From positions 89,540 to 153,539 of the forward strand of contig JAKUHH010000092.1 in assembly GCA_022701365.1 (NCBI GenBank): a DNA stretch of 64,000 bases. The letters are read 5' to 3'. Both the position numbers and the translations under genes were made by a program. This document shows, piece after piece, positions 1 to 10,597 of the stretch; within the stretch, counting starts at the first letter, position 1, and the number at the start of each line of letters is the position of its first letter. Under the pieces are notes generated by a model. It worked only from the letters and a program-made list of their open reading frames with translations. It made no database searches and was not told the DNA's origin. This DNA is from Mycocentrospora acerina. Its lineage: Eukaryota; Ascomycota; Dothideomycetes; Pleosporales.

Positions 1-1555
1 ACACAAACAGTCGGTAAATAATAGGATTGGCCCGGAACTATGGAGATCTTTGATGTCTGCCATTGGGTGGGTTGATTCCTATGTTCAAAGATGGGGTTCA
101 GGGCCACTTAATTCTGCGCCTAGACCGCTCCGTACCCGTACCGCTCTAGGTCATGTTCAACGAGGATCGTAGCATTCATTCATCAAGAGAGCCGAGCAAA
201 TGGCGACCTCTCAAGCTGTCCATTATCACATGTCTGCTATGGTGGCCACTGTCTTCCCAAAGTATGCAAATGTTCTCGTTTGTCGCTACAACACCCGTAC
301 TAGTGTTTCCCATCCAACAAGGCAAGTTGCCATGTACTCTACCAAAGTTTTGTGCAATAACTTTTTTCCACGAGCGGTGTGCTTCGGCAGCCCCACCGCT
401 CGATGACAACCCCTTGCATGACTTTGTGCAAGAGTTGTAACAGGTACAACGCCATGGTATTACACAAATCCGCAAGCACCTCTATCATGCTCAATCTGGC
501 GCAAAGCAAACCTGCCAATATGAACTTGAAAAGGAAAGACCACGTACGCCACGTATGCAAAGTAATCTGTATGTCAAATAAAGAAGGGAAGGAAAACGTT
601 TCCCAACAGCAGCAAACAATCCGCATCTAGATGTTTCGAAAGGAGAGGGAAAAAGCAATTACCCTTGCTTTACTCACATGAAAACATCAACATACAACCT
701 CGTCGTCCCACTACATACTGTACCAACACTTCTTCTCAGCACTCGCATCTACTCGACACGCAAAGAAAAAAAAACACACACTTTCTCAAACATACTCGCA
801 AAACTCACAAAAAACACAAGAAAAAACGTAACATATCCTCCTCTCATCCCAACAACTTCATCCCAACAATAAGCCGCACATGAGCCCATTAATTACCGTC
901 TAATCTACAAGCATCTTCATCTTTCCCCACTCCCCAACACACACCATCCTGCAAAGCATTCCCCCCCCTCCCCTCCCCCCCTCTCCCACCCTGGTATCGT
1001 ATCATTCTCAACAGCCAAACCAACAAAAGTCGTCCGATGATATTTTTCTTATAAATTGAAAAAAAAAAATCCATACATAGCGCGCGGCTACAGCTGTGGG
1101 CTCGAATACGAACGCCGAGTATTGTCGCTGCCCGGTTTTTGAATTAGCGTCGTGGAAGGGGAGGTCGAAAGAGGAAGGTCAGGGTGGGTTGTGCCGTGTT
1201 TGTACATGTGTGTGTATGCAGGCACGCATGTTTGTTGACGGGGTTTTGGGGGCAGGAAGGAAGGAAGGAAGGTAAGGAGGTAGGTAGGTAGATAGGTAGG
1301 TCAGGTGTTAGCGTTGCGATGGGGGAGGCATGTCCTTGGGGAGTGATGTGGAATGAGGGGTGTCTGTTTTGGGTCTCACTGTATCAAACTGTGCGGTGTT
1401 GACGGCGATGATGAGGGAAGCTTGGTGAGGAATCACATGATGCTATTGTATCGGACCAGATCAGAACAGACCAGACTCAAATTAAGACCGAAATGACGAA
1501 AAAGTGCACATCAAACATAACCTCTTGAGTCCTATCATACACGGCCAGCTTATCA
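1..1555. other. Gene-free left end
   Basis: No frame here reads as a protein I recognise; the short open frames lie on both strands and look random. The stretch holds A/C-rich and C-rich low-complexity DNA near 760-1000 and a purine-rich microsatellite at 1254-1301. The right part probably contains the 3' untranslated region of the minus-strand gene that ends at 1556. Confidence 0.5.
1254..1301. repeat. Purine-rich GGAA / GGTA microsatellite
   Basis: About four GGAA units run into a series of GGTA/GATA units. It is plain simple-sequence DNA beyond the stop codon of the neighbouring Mmc1-like gene. Confidence 0.75.
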
Positions 1556-3515
1556 TTACAAACCCCCGTCCAACTTTCTCAGCGCCTCTCTAACCCTGTT
1601 CACTGCCTCTCTTGCCCTCTTCCTCTCAAGTACACTCTCACTCTCTCCTCTTCCAGCCAATTCATTCTCCTTTTGCCTGATAATCATCCGTACCAAGTCT
1701 TCTGTACTCTTCAACTGCAACCTGCCTTCTTCCCGCAGAGTTCCTTGCCAAGCCTCCCGCGCACCCTCCCACGTTCTCTGCATGTGGCGCAGAGAGAATG
1801 TAAGACCGAGGGCCGCGATGGCACCGGCTTCGAAGAGGGAGACGGTCGATACAGAGACGTAGAGGAGAGCTGACAGAGCAGATGATAGTGAAGTGGTGGA
1901 AAATGTGGATAGAATAAGGCGCTGGGCGAGGGCTTGTAGGGGCGGAATGGTGGTTTCGATCAGCTCTGTGCGGGAGGTGGAGATAGCCTCAGGCCAGGGC
2001 TGGGGCTTTCGCACGTCGGTGCTCAAATCTGTGCGTGGGTTCTCAATCGTGGGCGCTGTTTCCCAGGTGGTAATTTCGGGGATTTTGTTCACAGCGATGC
2101 TTTGCACCTCCTCTGGAAATCCGGCTTGGTTCATGCGACCTGCGAGGTAGATACTGTCCTTCTCTGCGGAAACAAGCCATCTCCTCTCAACCAACTCCGA
2201 GGTTATCATCGTAACGTCGTCAACGCGCCAGAAGAGTTTCCACCAAGACAGCTTGTGCCAATTTCGCGCAGAAAACGCCTCGTCCAGCTGGTCACGAAGC
2301 TCTCTATGTGACTTTTCCGCCCAGGTCTCCAAATGGCCGATGATGGATGCCGACATATACGTGGGTGAAGAAGTGAGATCTTGTAACTGTGCTGTGTCTT
2401 CCTTCAATATATTTGCCTCCACATCGTCAGCGACAGACGAAACAAGCGTCTTAATCGCCGGTTTGATCGTCTCTGAGGGCTGAACATCATGTACTAGCCA
2501 TTTGGACAGTCCAGCAACTCCGCTTCTGAACCATCCTTTTTCATAGGTAATCGAGTTCTGTATCGATTCGCGGAAGCTAGCAAGTGCTTGCGTGCCAATC
2601 TCGACATTAATGGCTGAGACGGTAGTTTCGGCCTCTGTATTGGGTTCGTTTAAAGATGGCGGAAGGTCGACCGCCACCTTGACCATGCCATCCATTTCTC
2701 CAGCACTGTCTGATGAGAACCTGCCAAAAGCCACTACACTGTCAAGCCCCTCGCCTAGTATCAGTGTTTTGTGAACTGGATAGGGCACAGGCAGGCCCCT
2801 CGCTGACGTAGCCAGTAACTTTGGAACCAGTACCGACTCCTTGGAGCTCTCTGCTGAAGTAGAAGCAGCGAGGCTCGCAACATTGACATTCAGCGTCGAG
2901 ACCAGCACCTCCAGATTGTTCATTCGCAGAGTCCTTGAAGGCACGGAAAGGACTTTATACAGCGGCGACGGCGCATACGTGTCGGCATCTTCTCCAAATC
3001 TAATTATCGCCGTCGTCATCAGCAATTGCTCTCTCGCTACCACTTATTCATGTGACGTGCACTCACTTCAGCAACACTGGCCCCTTCTCCGCGTCTACGT
3101 CATCTTCCAGCTCCTTCTCCCACGACTCTTCAGCGCCCAGCGGGTCAGCAAGGAGCAGTCGAGCCAGTCGCTGTGCGCTCAACTGGCCGTTCAATCCAAG
3201 AACTACGACCCGCGTCACTGCATCGTGCGCCGCCAAGCCCTGCAGTGCCAATTGCAGCCTGCTGATGTTGACATAGGTCTCTGCAGCGCCACTCAGTGCC
3301 GAGAGCGCATCGTGCAATTCCTTGTTCTTGGGCGGGATGTTCGGGCGCAAGTTTATCGCGGTCGGCGAGACTTGCGTGGATGCGGAGCGGGCGCGGGGGT
3401 TTGGGAAGCTCGGCCTGCCACCATGACGGCAGCATAGGGCAGTCGGGAAGCGTTCAATTGCTCGTCTCCCGAGGAGAGTTGTCGTACGCGGCACAGAGGC
3501 CACCCATCGAGGCAT
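1556..3515 (-). CDS. Mmc1-like mitochondrial protein
   Basis: Two exons, 3515-3067 and 2999-1556, give 630 residues. The 67-bp intron (GTGAGT...TTAG) joins LLK to FGEDAD in phase. The first 45 or so residues are Arg/Ser-rich and nearly free of acids, like a mitochondrial presequence. A conserved-looking block follows (VVVLGLNGQ, then ARLLLADPLG). Near the C-terminus two hydrophobic stretches (SALSALLYVSVS, AGAIAALGLTFSL) are followed by a charged helix. This layout fits the fungal Mmc1 family, which I recall as inner-membrane, dynamin-related proteins linked to cristae; that link is from memory and moderate. The first in-frame ATG after an upstream gap was taken as the start. Confidence 0.7.
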
Positions 3516-3908
3516 CGGGCTGAGAGGTGTGCATTGCTATAGACTTCTACCATGCGAAGGTTCAACAGGCGGCATCACCTTCGGCCCGGCCCGTCGTCAC
3601 GTGCACAATCGTACCTTGCCACTGCCAACAACAGGCGCCTCGCTGGACGTCACGTAATGATTGCTTCTTGGGAATGTGACTTGATTCAGTGAGAAGCTGG
3701 CTCAGTCATGTCATGACACGGCACTTGGCCAGCAAATTAGTACCGCTCGTCATCAGCTACGCTCCTTCAAGTCCCTGTATGCACGCGCCTGCCTGATGTA
3801 CTGATGATATTTGATCCACCCAACCTGTAATCAAACTCCCTCTACACCCTCTGGCTTCTGGACTTTGAACTCCCCATCACTCAACGATCCCGAGCGCATT
3901 GGGAGCTT

Positions 3909-5950
3909 CTAACTCCTCTTGTTGCGGCTGTTGGACCCGGATGACCTGAACATGTCAGTAACGGCGGAGGGTGAGAAGAAGACAGGCAACTTACATGCTG
4001 ATCCTTCTTGCGACGTTGGCCAGTCCTTTGTCGTTATCTGCCTCTTGGGTAGCCTTCTCGAGAGCCTGCTCTCGGCTGACCTCCTGAGATCTTCGTACTT
4101 CCTCGTGACTCGGCGGGAGTCGCTCGTTTTGTAGATCAACCTTACGAGCATCCTCGAAGGTGTGGATAGCCTGTTTGATGCCCTCTGCTCCAAGCATAAG
4201 AGTGCCTGCTGGTAGTCGACCTCCAGATGCTGTCTTCAACTCGGTGACACGCTCAGACTCTTCACGCAGCACTTGGAATACGCGTGAGAGACGGCCAATG
4301 GCCAGAATCTTGTTCTTGATAGCACGTCGCTTGAACTCTGTCGAATCTGGGTCCAGACTAGATAGTGGTGGTGATGAAGGTGCAGAGGCCAACGAGCTAG
4401 GCGTCTCCTCCTCGAGTTCCTCCTTGGAGCAAGTGTTGAGAATAGCGATGAGCATGTCAGTGACTGGCAAAGTTAGCTCAAGTAAAATTGTACACCCTTA
4501 AAAAGCTTACTCTTTTCGCCAACAAATGGAAGGGACCAGGTGAAAACATCCATAAAGTTGGGCAGCCAGTAAGGGTGGGGTGTGCAGTCTACATTAGTCA
4601 GTTAAAGTAATTCCGAATTTGTTGGCAAACATACTGAATTGTCGAATGTTCATGACATTGTTCTCGTATTTCAAGACAGCAGCCTTGTTGTTGTATACGT
4701 CCAGATAATTCGGCGCGCTGAAAATGGTCATAACACTAGGGAATCCAGTGGTTCGAGTTTTCCTGTACATTCGGTACCCAGCGTCTTGAGCCTCGTGGGC
4801 ACGAATGATCGAGAGCAAGTTGTTCTTCTCAAGGAAAGCGCATGCGGCGGGGTACGAAAAGAAGTATGAACATCCGCGGACGTGGTTGTGGATGAAAAAG
4901 TCATTGGTTTTCTCCTGTCCAAATTCCTCGAGAGGGTCGGCCCAGAGAATGTCACACATCAGGCCATGTGTAGGTGGTTCGCGGAAGCGGTCAATCTGCA
5001 GCAGTCAGCCGTAGTCCTCTGAGTGATTCTGGGTCAGCATACACTCTTCAGGTCATCTAGTGTGTGAAGCTCAGGGCTCAATCCACCGTGTATGCACAAG
5101 AATTGTTTGTTCATCACAGCGGCGAGAGGCAATGCGCAGAACGCGTCCATGCATGCCTCGTAAACTGCCTCCGAATACTTGTGCTTACATTCGAGCTTGA
5201 ATGTGAAGTAATCAGTCAAATGCCGACATTCGTGGTTTCCTCGAAGAAGCCAGAGCGTGTTCGGGTACCAAATCTTCAAAGACCATAGGTACAGGACGCA
5301 CTGTTGTAATCAGAATGTGTATGCGATCCAGTCTGCGGAGCGTCTCACCTCTATGCTGAAGTAGCCTCGATCGACGTAGTCGCCCAGAAACAAGTATCGC
5401 GTCTCTGCAGGGTCTCCGCCGACTTCGAAAAGCTTCATGAGATCGTAGTACTGTCCGTGAACATCTCCACACACTGTGATGGGAGCGTCCATCTCCAGAA
5501 GATTTGGCTCTGCCCGGAGGACTTCTGCGCCCTTCTTGAGAATCCACAACGCCTGCTGCTCAGTCAAACGGCCCTCTCGATAGAAGTGCTGCTTCAGAAA
5601 TTGAATATTAGGCTTTGACCGATCCTGTGGCGAAAAGAATTGCTCGTCGGTAGGTGGTTGGAAAGCGGGTGCCTGGACGTCTGCGGTCACAGTGGAGTCA
5701 GCGTGGAGATTCTCTTAGACTCTGGTCGCAAGAGGGCAACTAATAATTGCGACATGCGAGCAGGAACATAAGAACAGGAACAAGCGACAAGCGTACCTTT
5801 ACAGACACGGTCCAAGGTGCTCACTTGTGACCCATCTTCCATGGTGTGCAGGGTAAAGTCGATTTCAGGAAGTGGCTTCTTCTCCTTGACGGCGCGGATC
5901 GCATTGTCAATATAGTTGGCAGACTCTGGGTCTTGCTGGCTGTTCTCCAT
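3909..5950 (-). CDS. cnaA: Calcineurin catalytic subunit A (Ca2+/calmodulin-dependent protein phosphatase 2B)
   Basis: Seven exons: 5950-5797, 5680-5349, 5300-5043, 4995-4635, 4588-4511, 4463-3995 and 3945-3909, all with GT-AG introns, giving 562 residues. The phosphatase signatures are GDVHGQY (Asp124, His126), GDYVDRG (Asp152, Asp155) and GNHE (Asn184, His185), the Fe/Zn ligands of the PPP family. A calcineurin-B binding helix follows the core. A basic calmodulin-binding stretch begins near residue 437 (RRAIKNKILAIGRLSR), then an autoinhibitory region. The enzyme dephosphorylates Crz1/NFAT-type factors in Ca2+ stress signalling. The frame stays open upstream to an ATG at 6088, but the start at 5950 (MENSQQ) gives a family-like N-terminus. 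Confidence 0.95.
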
Positions 5951-7016
5951 GCTGGGCGGTATGCACGAGGTGCTGAAGCTGTGGCTGTGGTTGTAGAAAG
6001 ATAGTCGAGGAATGAGAGGGGCGAGTGGCGGCGGCGTAACGGTGTGAGTCGATGCCGAGGCGCTTCTGGGTGTGCTGAAACCTCGCAAATAATATCACGC
6101 CTACGTATGAGAAAGAGCGGCGTTTATTTGGTCGCGTACTCGCTGTGCGCTGGCGGTGAGAGCTTAGGGCTGAGAATAGGGCATGAAGCTGTGGAGGCAT
6201 TCCCCTCTCGGCCTTGGCATTGATCCAATCAGGAAACCGCCAACGAAACGTCATGGGGAGCTGTCTCCGGGGCCGTAATACCAATCAAGCTTCATGTAAG
6301 CTTGCCACATTTCTTCTATTCCTCTTTCTACGAAATGTGTAGTACAAGCAGACTTGGGGCGGCGGTTATTGTTCTGCTAGTTCTGCGTTGTTTTCCTTCC
6401 AGCTGTTTTCACCTCGACTTGTAGTTGTGTGCAATCGGAGGGGTTATTAGTGTGTAATTCTGGCATGACGAACCAAGGTTAATCAAAAAATTTGAGTCTT
6501 TGAAGACAGAGAATTCTAGGAAGCAGACTTTCCCTGGATAGAGAAAAGCTTGTAGCACGGCGGCCATTGAGAAGAAACAATACACAACTGAGATGCGTCT
6601 TCAAGTCATAGGCAATGTGAACTTTTATTTTCAACAAATTAAGAAAGTGCGCACGGTTTCAAATGAATGTTTCATTTTGTCTCCTCAAGCTGAGGTACAC
6701 TGTTATGCTCACCACGAGCTTTTTGCTCAAATAAAAGGGCATGCTGCACCAATCTAGGCTCAGTCATGAACGAAAGAATAAAAAAGAAATGCAAACAGAA
6801 AAAATGCAAGCCACACCCAAACATCACTCTCCCAAGACCAACGATGAAATATGAGATAGATGCCATCGTCGATCGATCCTCGACTTATCCGGCGATCCAA
6901 ATACGCAATGATGCGCGCTGGTATTCAATCCAACCCCAACCTCAAAACGTGCGTTTTTCCAACGCAGTCCTAGCCAAGATATATAAAGAAATTCTCCTCA
7001 TAAGAGAACGGAGAGT

Positions 7017-8300
7017 TTAGAGGAAACGGGAGCCGTGACGGCGGTGAAGATGAGCGCGAGGGAAGTTCAAGTGACGCTTGCTTTGGCGGCCGACAACGAC
7101 ACCATTAGTGCAAATCATGCCAGCAGCAAGGTCTTGAGCAACTGCACAACCACGGTTGCAGAGACCGAATTGGCTCGAACCGATGCAGACGACACCGCCA
7201 TCGTTTGTGCAAGATGTACATTCACCATTGCCACTTTGTGGTGTGCTGCTTGTGGGCTGCTTGGTGGCGGAAGGGTAAGCAGGAGCGACAGCTGCGGTAG
7301 TGGAAGGCTTCGTTGCAGGAGCCGACGAAGCACCTGGGGCCAAAACACCACCAGGGTAAGATGGGACCGCCGAGTAAACAGGCGAAGGACCGGCGGCTAT
7401 GGTTGAAGGCTTAGCCACAGGCGCGGAAGAGGCACCTGGGGCCAAGACACCACCAGATTTAGATGGGACAGCCGATTTGACAGGAGTAGATGAGGCGATA
7501 GGAGCAGCTGTAGTAACAGGTAACTTGCTGGATTGAGCTTGAGAAGGAACAGCGGTGCCCTTGGATGGGGTACCGATTTGACCGCTTCCTGCACCCATGG
7601 CAGCCTGAGTAGCACAACCAGTACCATTGGTGTGGTTTCCAGGAAAAACTCCGTTGCCGTCAATGACGTTCTGACCAGGATTCGGATAGACGAAAGTCTG
7701 TTCTTGGAGAGTACTGCATGAAGTACTGGGAAGATTGGCAACAAACATGTCTGGAAGTGCTGAGAGAGCAGAAGCAGCACTGAGGGTAGATCCAGAGCCG
7801 GAACCTCCAACCTGGATGGGTGCACAGTTCATATAGAATTCTCGGTTGCCGCGTCTGTTAAGCCAAGTCCAAGCAAATGTGTATCGGCCATCAGGAATAG
7901 TAGAAGGCATAGTGACAGGGAACTTTGCTGCTTGATGACCTTCGGGATCAATAGGTTCAAGGTTTTCAGTGACGTTAGACGGGCAACCGCCAATGACACT
8001 TTGGATGACCTTCCACTGCGATTTTACCGTCGGTTCTGCATCTGTTGTGATAGAGAATTGACAAGAACCACCACCATGAACAGCAGATCCTATGAAGGAG
8101 ATTATCTGCGTCTCACCAGCGTTCCACTGATTCATCTTGGTGATGTCGTAAACTCCAGCACGTTGCTTGCAAGGAAAATCTGCAGGTTCCAGGGGAGAAT
8201 TGTTGAGAGTTCCCTTAGCAAATGGAGTAGGGTTTTCGAGTATCATATGCGCAGAGGCGGTGGCGATGAACGCCAGAAGAGCAGTATTTTGAAAAAGCAT
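7017..8300 (-). CDS. AA11 lytic polysaccharide monooxygenase with C-terminal X278 module
   Basis: A single 427-residue frame. A signal peptide (1-17, ending ATASA) precedes His18, the N-terminal residue of the copper histidine brace. The second brace His is His75 in GSAVHGGGSC and the axial Tyr is Tyr156 in GNREFYMNC. The catalytic domain spans about 18-166 and closely matches AA11 enzymes, which oxidise chitin. A Ser/Pro/Ala/Thr linker contains a 34-residue unit repeated twice (276-343). Residues 359-400 carry the Cys-rich X278 pattern (CIGSSQFGLCNRGCAVAQ), seen in other AA11 proteins and thought to bind chitin. The last 27 residues are basic and His-rich with KR and RR pairs, an unusual tail. 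It acts outside the cell. Confidence 0.92.
   Translation of the reverse strand: MLFQNTALLAFIATASAHMILENPTPFAKGTLNNSPLEPADFPCKQRAGVYDITKMNQWNAGETQIISFIGSAVHGGGSCQFSITTDAEPTVKSQWKVIQSVIGGCPSNVTENLEPIDPEGHQAAKFPVTMPSTIPDGRYTFAWTWLNRRGNREFYMNCAPIQVGGSGSGSTLSAASALSALPDMFVANLPSTSCSTLQEQTFVYPNPGQNVIDGNGVFPGNHTNGTGCATQAAMGAGSGQIGTPSKGTAVPSQAQSSKLPVTTAAPIASSTPVKSAVPSKSGGVLAPGASSAPVAKPSTIAAGPSPVYSAVPSYPGGVLAPGASSAPATKPSTTAAVAPAYPSATKQPTSSTPQSGNGECTSCTNDGGVVCIGSSQFGLCNRGCAVAQDLAAGMICTNGVVVGRQSKRHLNFPRAHLHRRHGSRFL
7272..7475 (-). repeat. Two-copy 102-bp in-frame repeat in the AA11 linker
   Basis: Residues 276-309 and 310-343 of the AA11 protein are near-copies, each built around GGVLAPGASSAP followed by KPST-AA. 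At DNA level this is an imperfect tandem duplication of about 102 bp that lengthens the flexible linker between the catalytic and X278 domains. Confidence 0.8.
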
Positions 8301-10597
8301 GTTGATGATTGAAAGATTGTGATAAACCGGGTATTTGGGTGTTCGGTATTGCTAGGCCTGCTGAACAATACAATGGTCGTGGGTGCCTGGAGATTGATGA
8401 ATCGTGCTGATGCGAAAAAAGATTAGTATTGTATCCATGCCGATCGAATCGTATGGTGATGGTTGAAAAGTTGTAGAGATATGAGACTTCAAGGACTACT
8501 GTGCAAGTCAAGCAGTAATTGTGATCGTTGTGTGAACATGGCTTGCGCACTGGAGCTATCTTTTTCGTAGCAGAACTGTACTCGCAGAAACTTAAAAGAA
8601 TGGAGGCCGAGACTTACCAAATAAGGTTGATATGCTGCGAGAAAGAGCAATCAGGTTTGATGAGTCTGGTCCTTTGAGATATCAACGCACAGCGATTGAA
8701 AAGAATGTGATATCTGCCACAGGCAAGATTTAGAACGAGAAAATAGGACCAAGAAAAAACTTCTGAAAGTGCTGTGGTGAGCGTGTGGTGAAGAGCATGC
8801 TAGATGTGGGCTCCTGAGATATATAACCCACGCACTGCGTATGCACAGTGTGGCGGTATGGGAGCCAATACAGGGAGTCAGGAGCTGGTGCCACCACGAC
8901 CCACGACCCACGACCCACGACGGGACCTAATCAAAACGCATCGTTGCCCGGCTTGACTGTCTAGCATGGGCTAGTGGTAGCATCTCAGTACAGGGTCAGT
9001 CATGTAACGGTCTGGCTGGGCAGGCACATCAAGGCAATGATTCGTTGTCGGAATCTCAGGTGGGAATTGTTTTTGAAACAAAAGAGCGGAGAGGGCGTCG
9101 TCGTCCTCGGCCGCCTGCGTGTTTGATGTTAAAGACGGTCCCTGCAGGGGCGCAGAAGCCTCTCCTATCGATAGCCTGGCCCAAGATGGTTTGGTGGCAA
9201 ATGGCGATCTTTTTCGCTAAGCTTGAAACCCTAGCAGCAGTCCTTGTCTGCAGTCTTATTCGCTCTCTTCGTCATCTCAGCGCAGCAGGCGCTCACTGTT
9301 CACAGCAAACCATCTCACATCGTCACCATGCCTATTGTGACACTGGCCATGTTACCGCTGTGGTGGGGCACAGGGCGCAACCCAGGTCGCGGCTGATCAG
9401 AGTGGCTGGCTTGATGGAGAGATGGTAGGGCGTATACAGGCCCGCTGGATGGCAGGTATCCATCCTTTCGTCCAGGCACCCCTACACTCATGCATGGAGT
9501 CTTTTTTCGGAGCTCCCCTAAGATCTCTTCAATCTCCGTATCGTTCGTTGCACGTTTGTGCGTGAAAGAACTTCGGTCATTTTGGTACATTCCGACGACA
9601 CAAAGTAATAGTTGTATAGTACGCGTTGTGTTGGAGGGAGACGTTGCACAGGCAGTGCAGTACGTGTGCAAGCATCAAGAGGCTGTGGTGTTGTTAGCGT
9701 GCAAGCGAATGGCCTAGCGATCAGCCCGCGATGAAATCGCCTCGTTGTCATAAACCACGGCTTCTCCGGGCGATTGGCCTGCACTGCCGCTCTTAGCAAA
9801 ACCACCTGTTTCAGGATATTTCTCACATGGACTGACGGCTTGATGGCACCTTCCCCATCCTACGACGGCTGACTCTGTGGGGATCTAATGAGCTTGAAGG
9901 CTTGTTCGGCTTTCTGTCATGAGAACCTGCAAGCTGACGCGCATTGGCAAAGTTGTAAGCTGTTGAAGAGTGAACGATGCGGATTCACACACAACTGGCG
10001 GAGTTTGTTGTACATTGTGCTGATGAGCACTAAATGACAGGAAGCAAGAGTATTGCCAATATACAGACGGTAGAGATTGCGTGAGAGCGCGTCATCACAA
10101 ACCGAATCTCTCTCGTTATCTGGGGTTGTCCATTCGCTGATAGTGGGATGTACGCAGCTCCAGGATCTGTCCAGCTGGGCCATCGTATACCAGCCATGTT
10201 TGTATCCTTGCACAACGCAATGAAATCGTTACTTGGAAATTTATCTTCATCCAGTACTTGTAGAATACCTTTAACTGACCACTTTCATTCACATCACAAT
10301 GCTCTGTGCGATTTTCCTTGCAACTTTCATGGAGGACCTGTCCCGCGAGCGTAGTAACACCAAATTGTCTAGCCTGCCAAAAGCTCAATCCTTAACCCGA
10401 CAAGGAAGAAGGAGGTAATTTCAGCTAGCAAGAATCGTGTCTTTAATGAGAACATGCACAGTTAGACCAAGCAGTAACGAAGGCTTTTCCAAGGAGCTGG
10501 GTATCAGGAGCATCGTTACAGCAATGAGGTAATTGAGTGACATCTGGCTATGCATTTCGTAACTACTTGCTCAAATTCCACGGCTTCTCCGCCCTGC
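8301..10597. other. 2.3-kb stretch without a recognisable gene
   Basis: The only open frames are short, mutually overlapping and without recognisable motifs. The left part should include the promoter of the AA11 gene (start codon at 8300). A four-copy 7-bp tandem repeat lies at 8894-8921. I cannot exclude a degraded gene or an RNA gene. Confidence 0.5.
8894..8921. repeat. 4 x 7-bp tandem repeat (CCACGAC)
   Basis: Four exact head-to-tail copies of CCACGAC lie about 600 bp upstream of the AA11 start codon. No function is known to me. Confidence 0.85.

Noticed and set aside
8301..10597. Search for a transposon or retroelement remnant
   Set aside because: No transposase, integrase or reverse transcriptase motif and no terminal repeats could be seen by eye.
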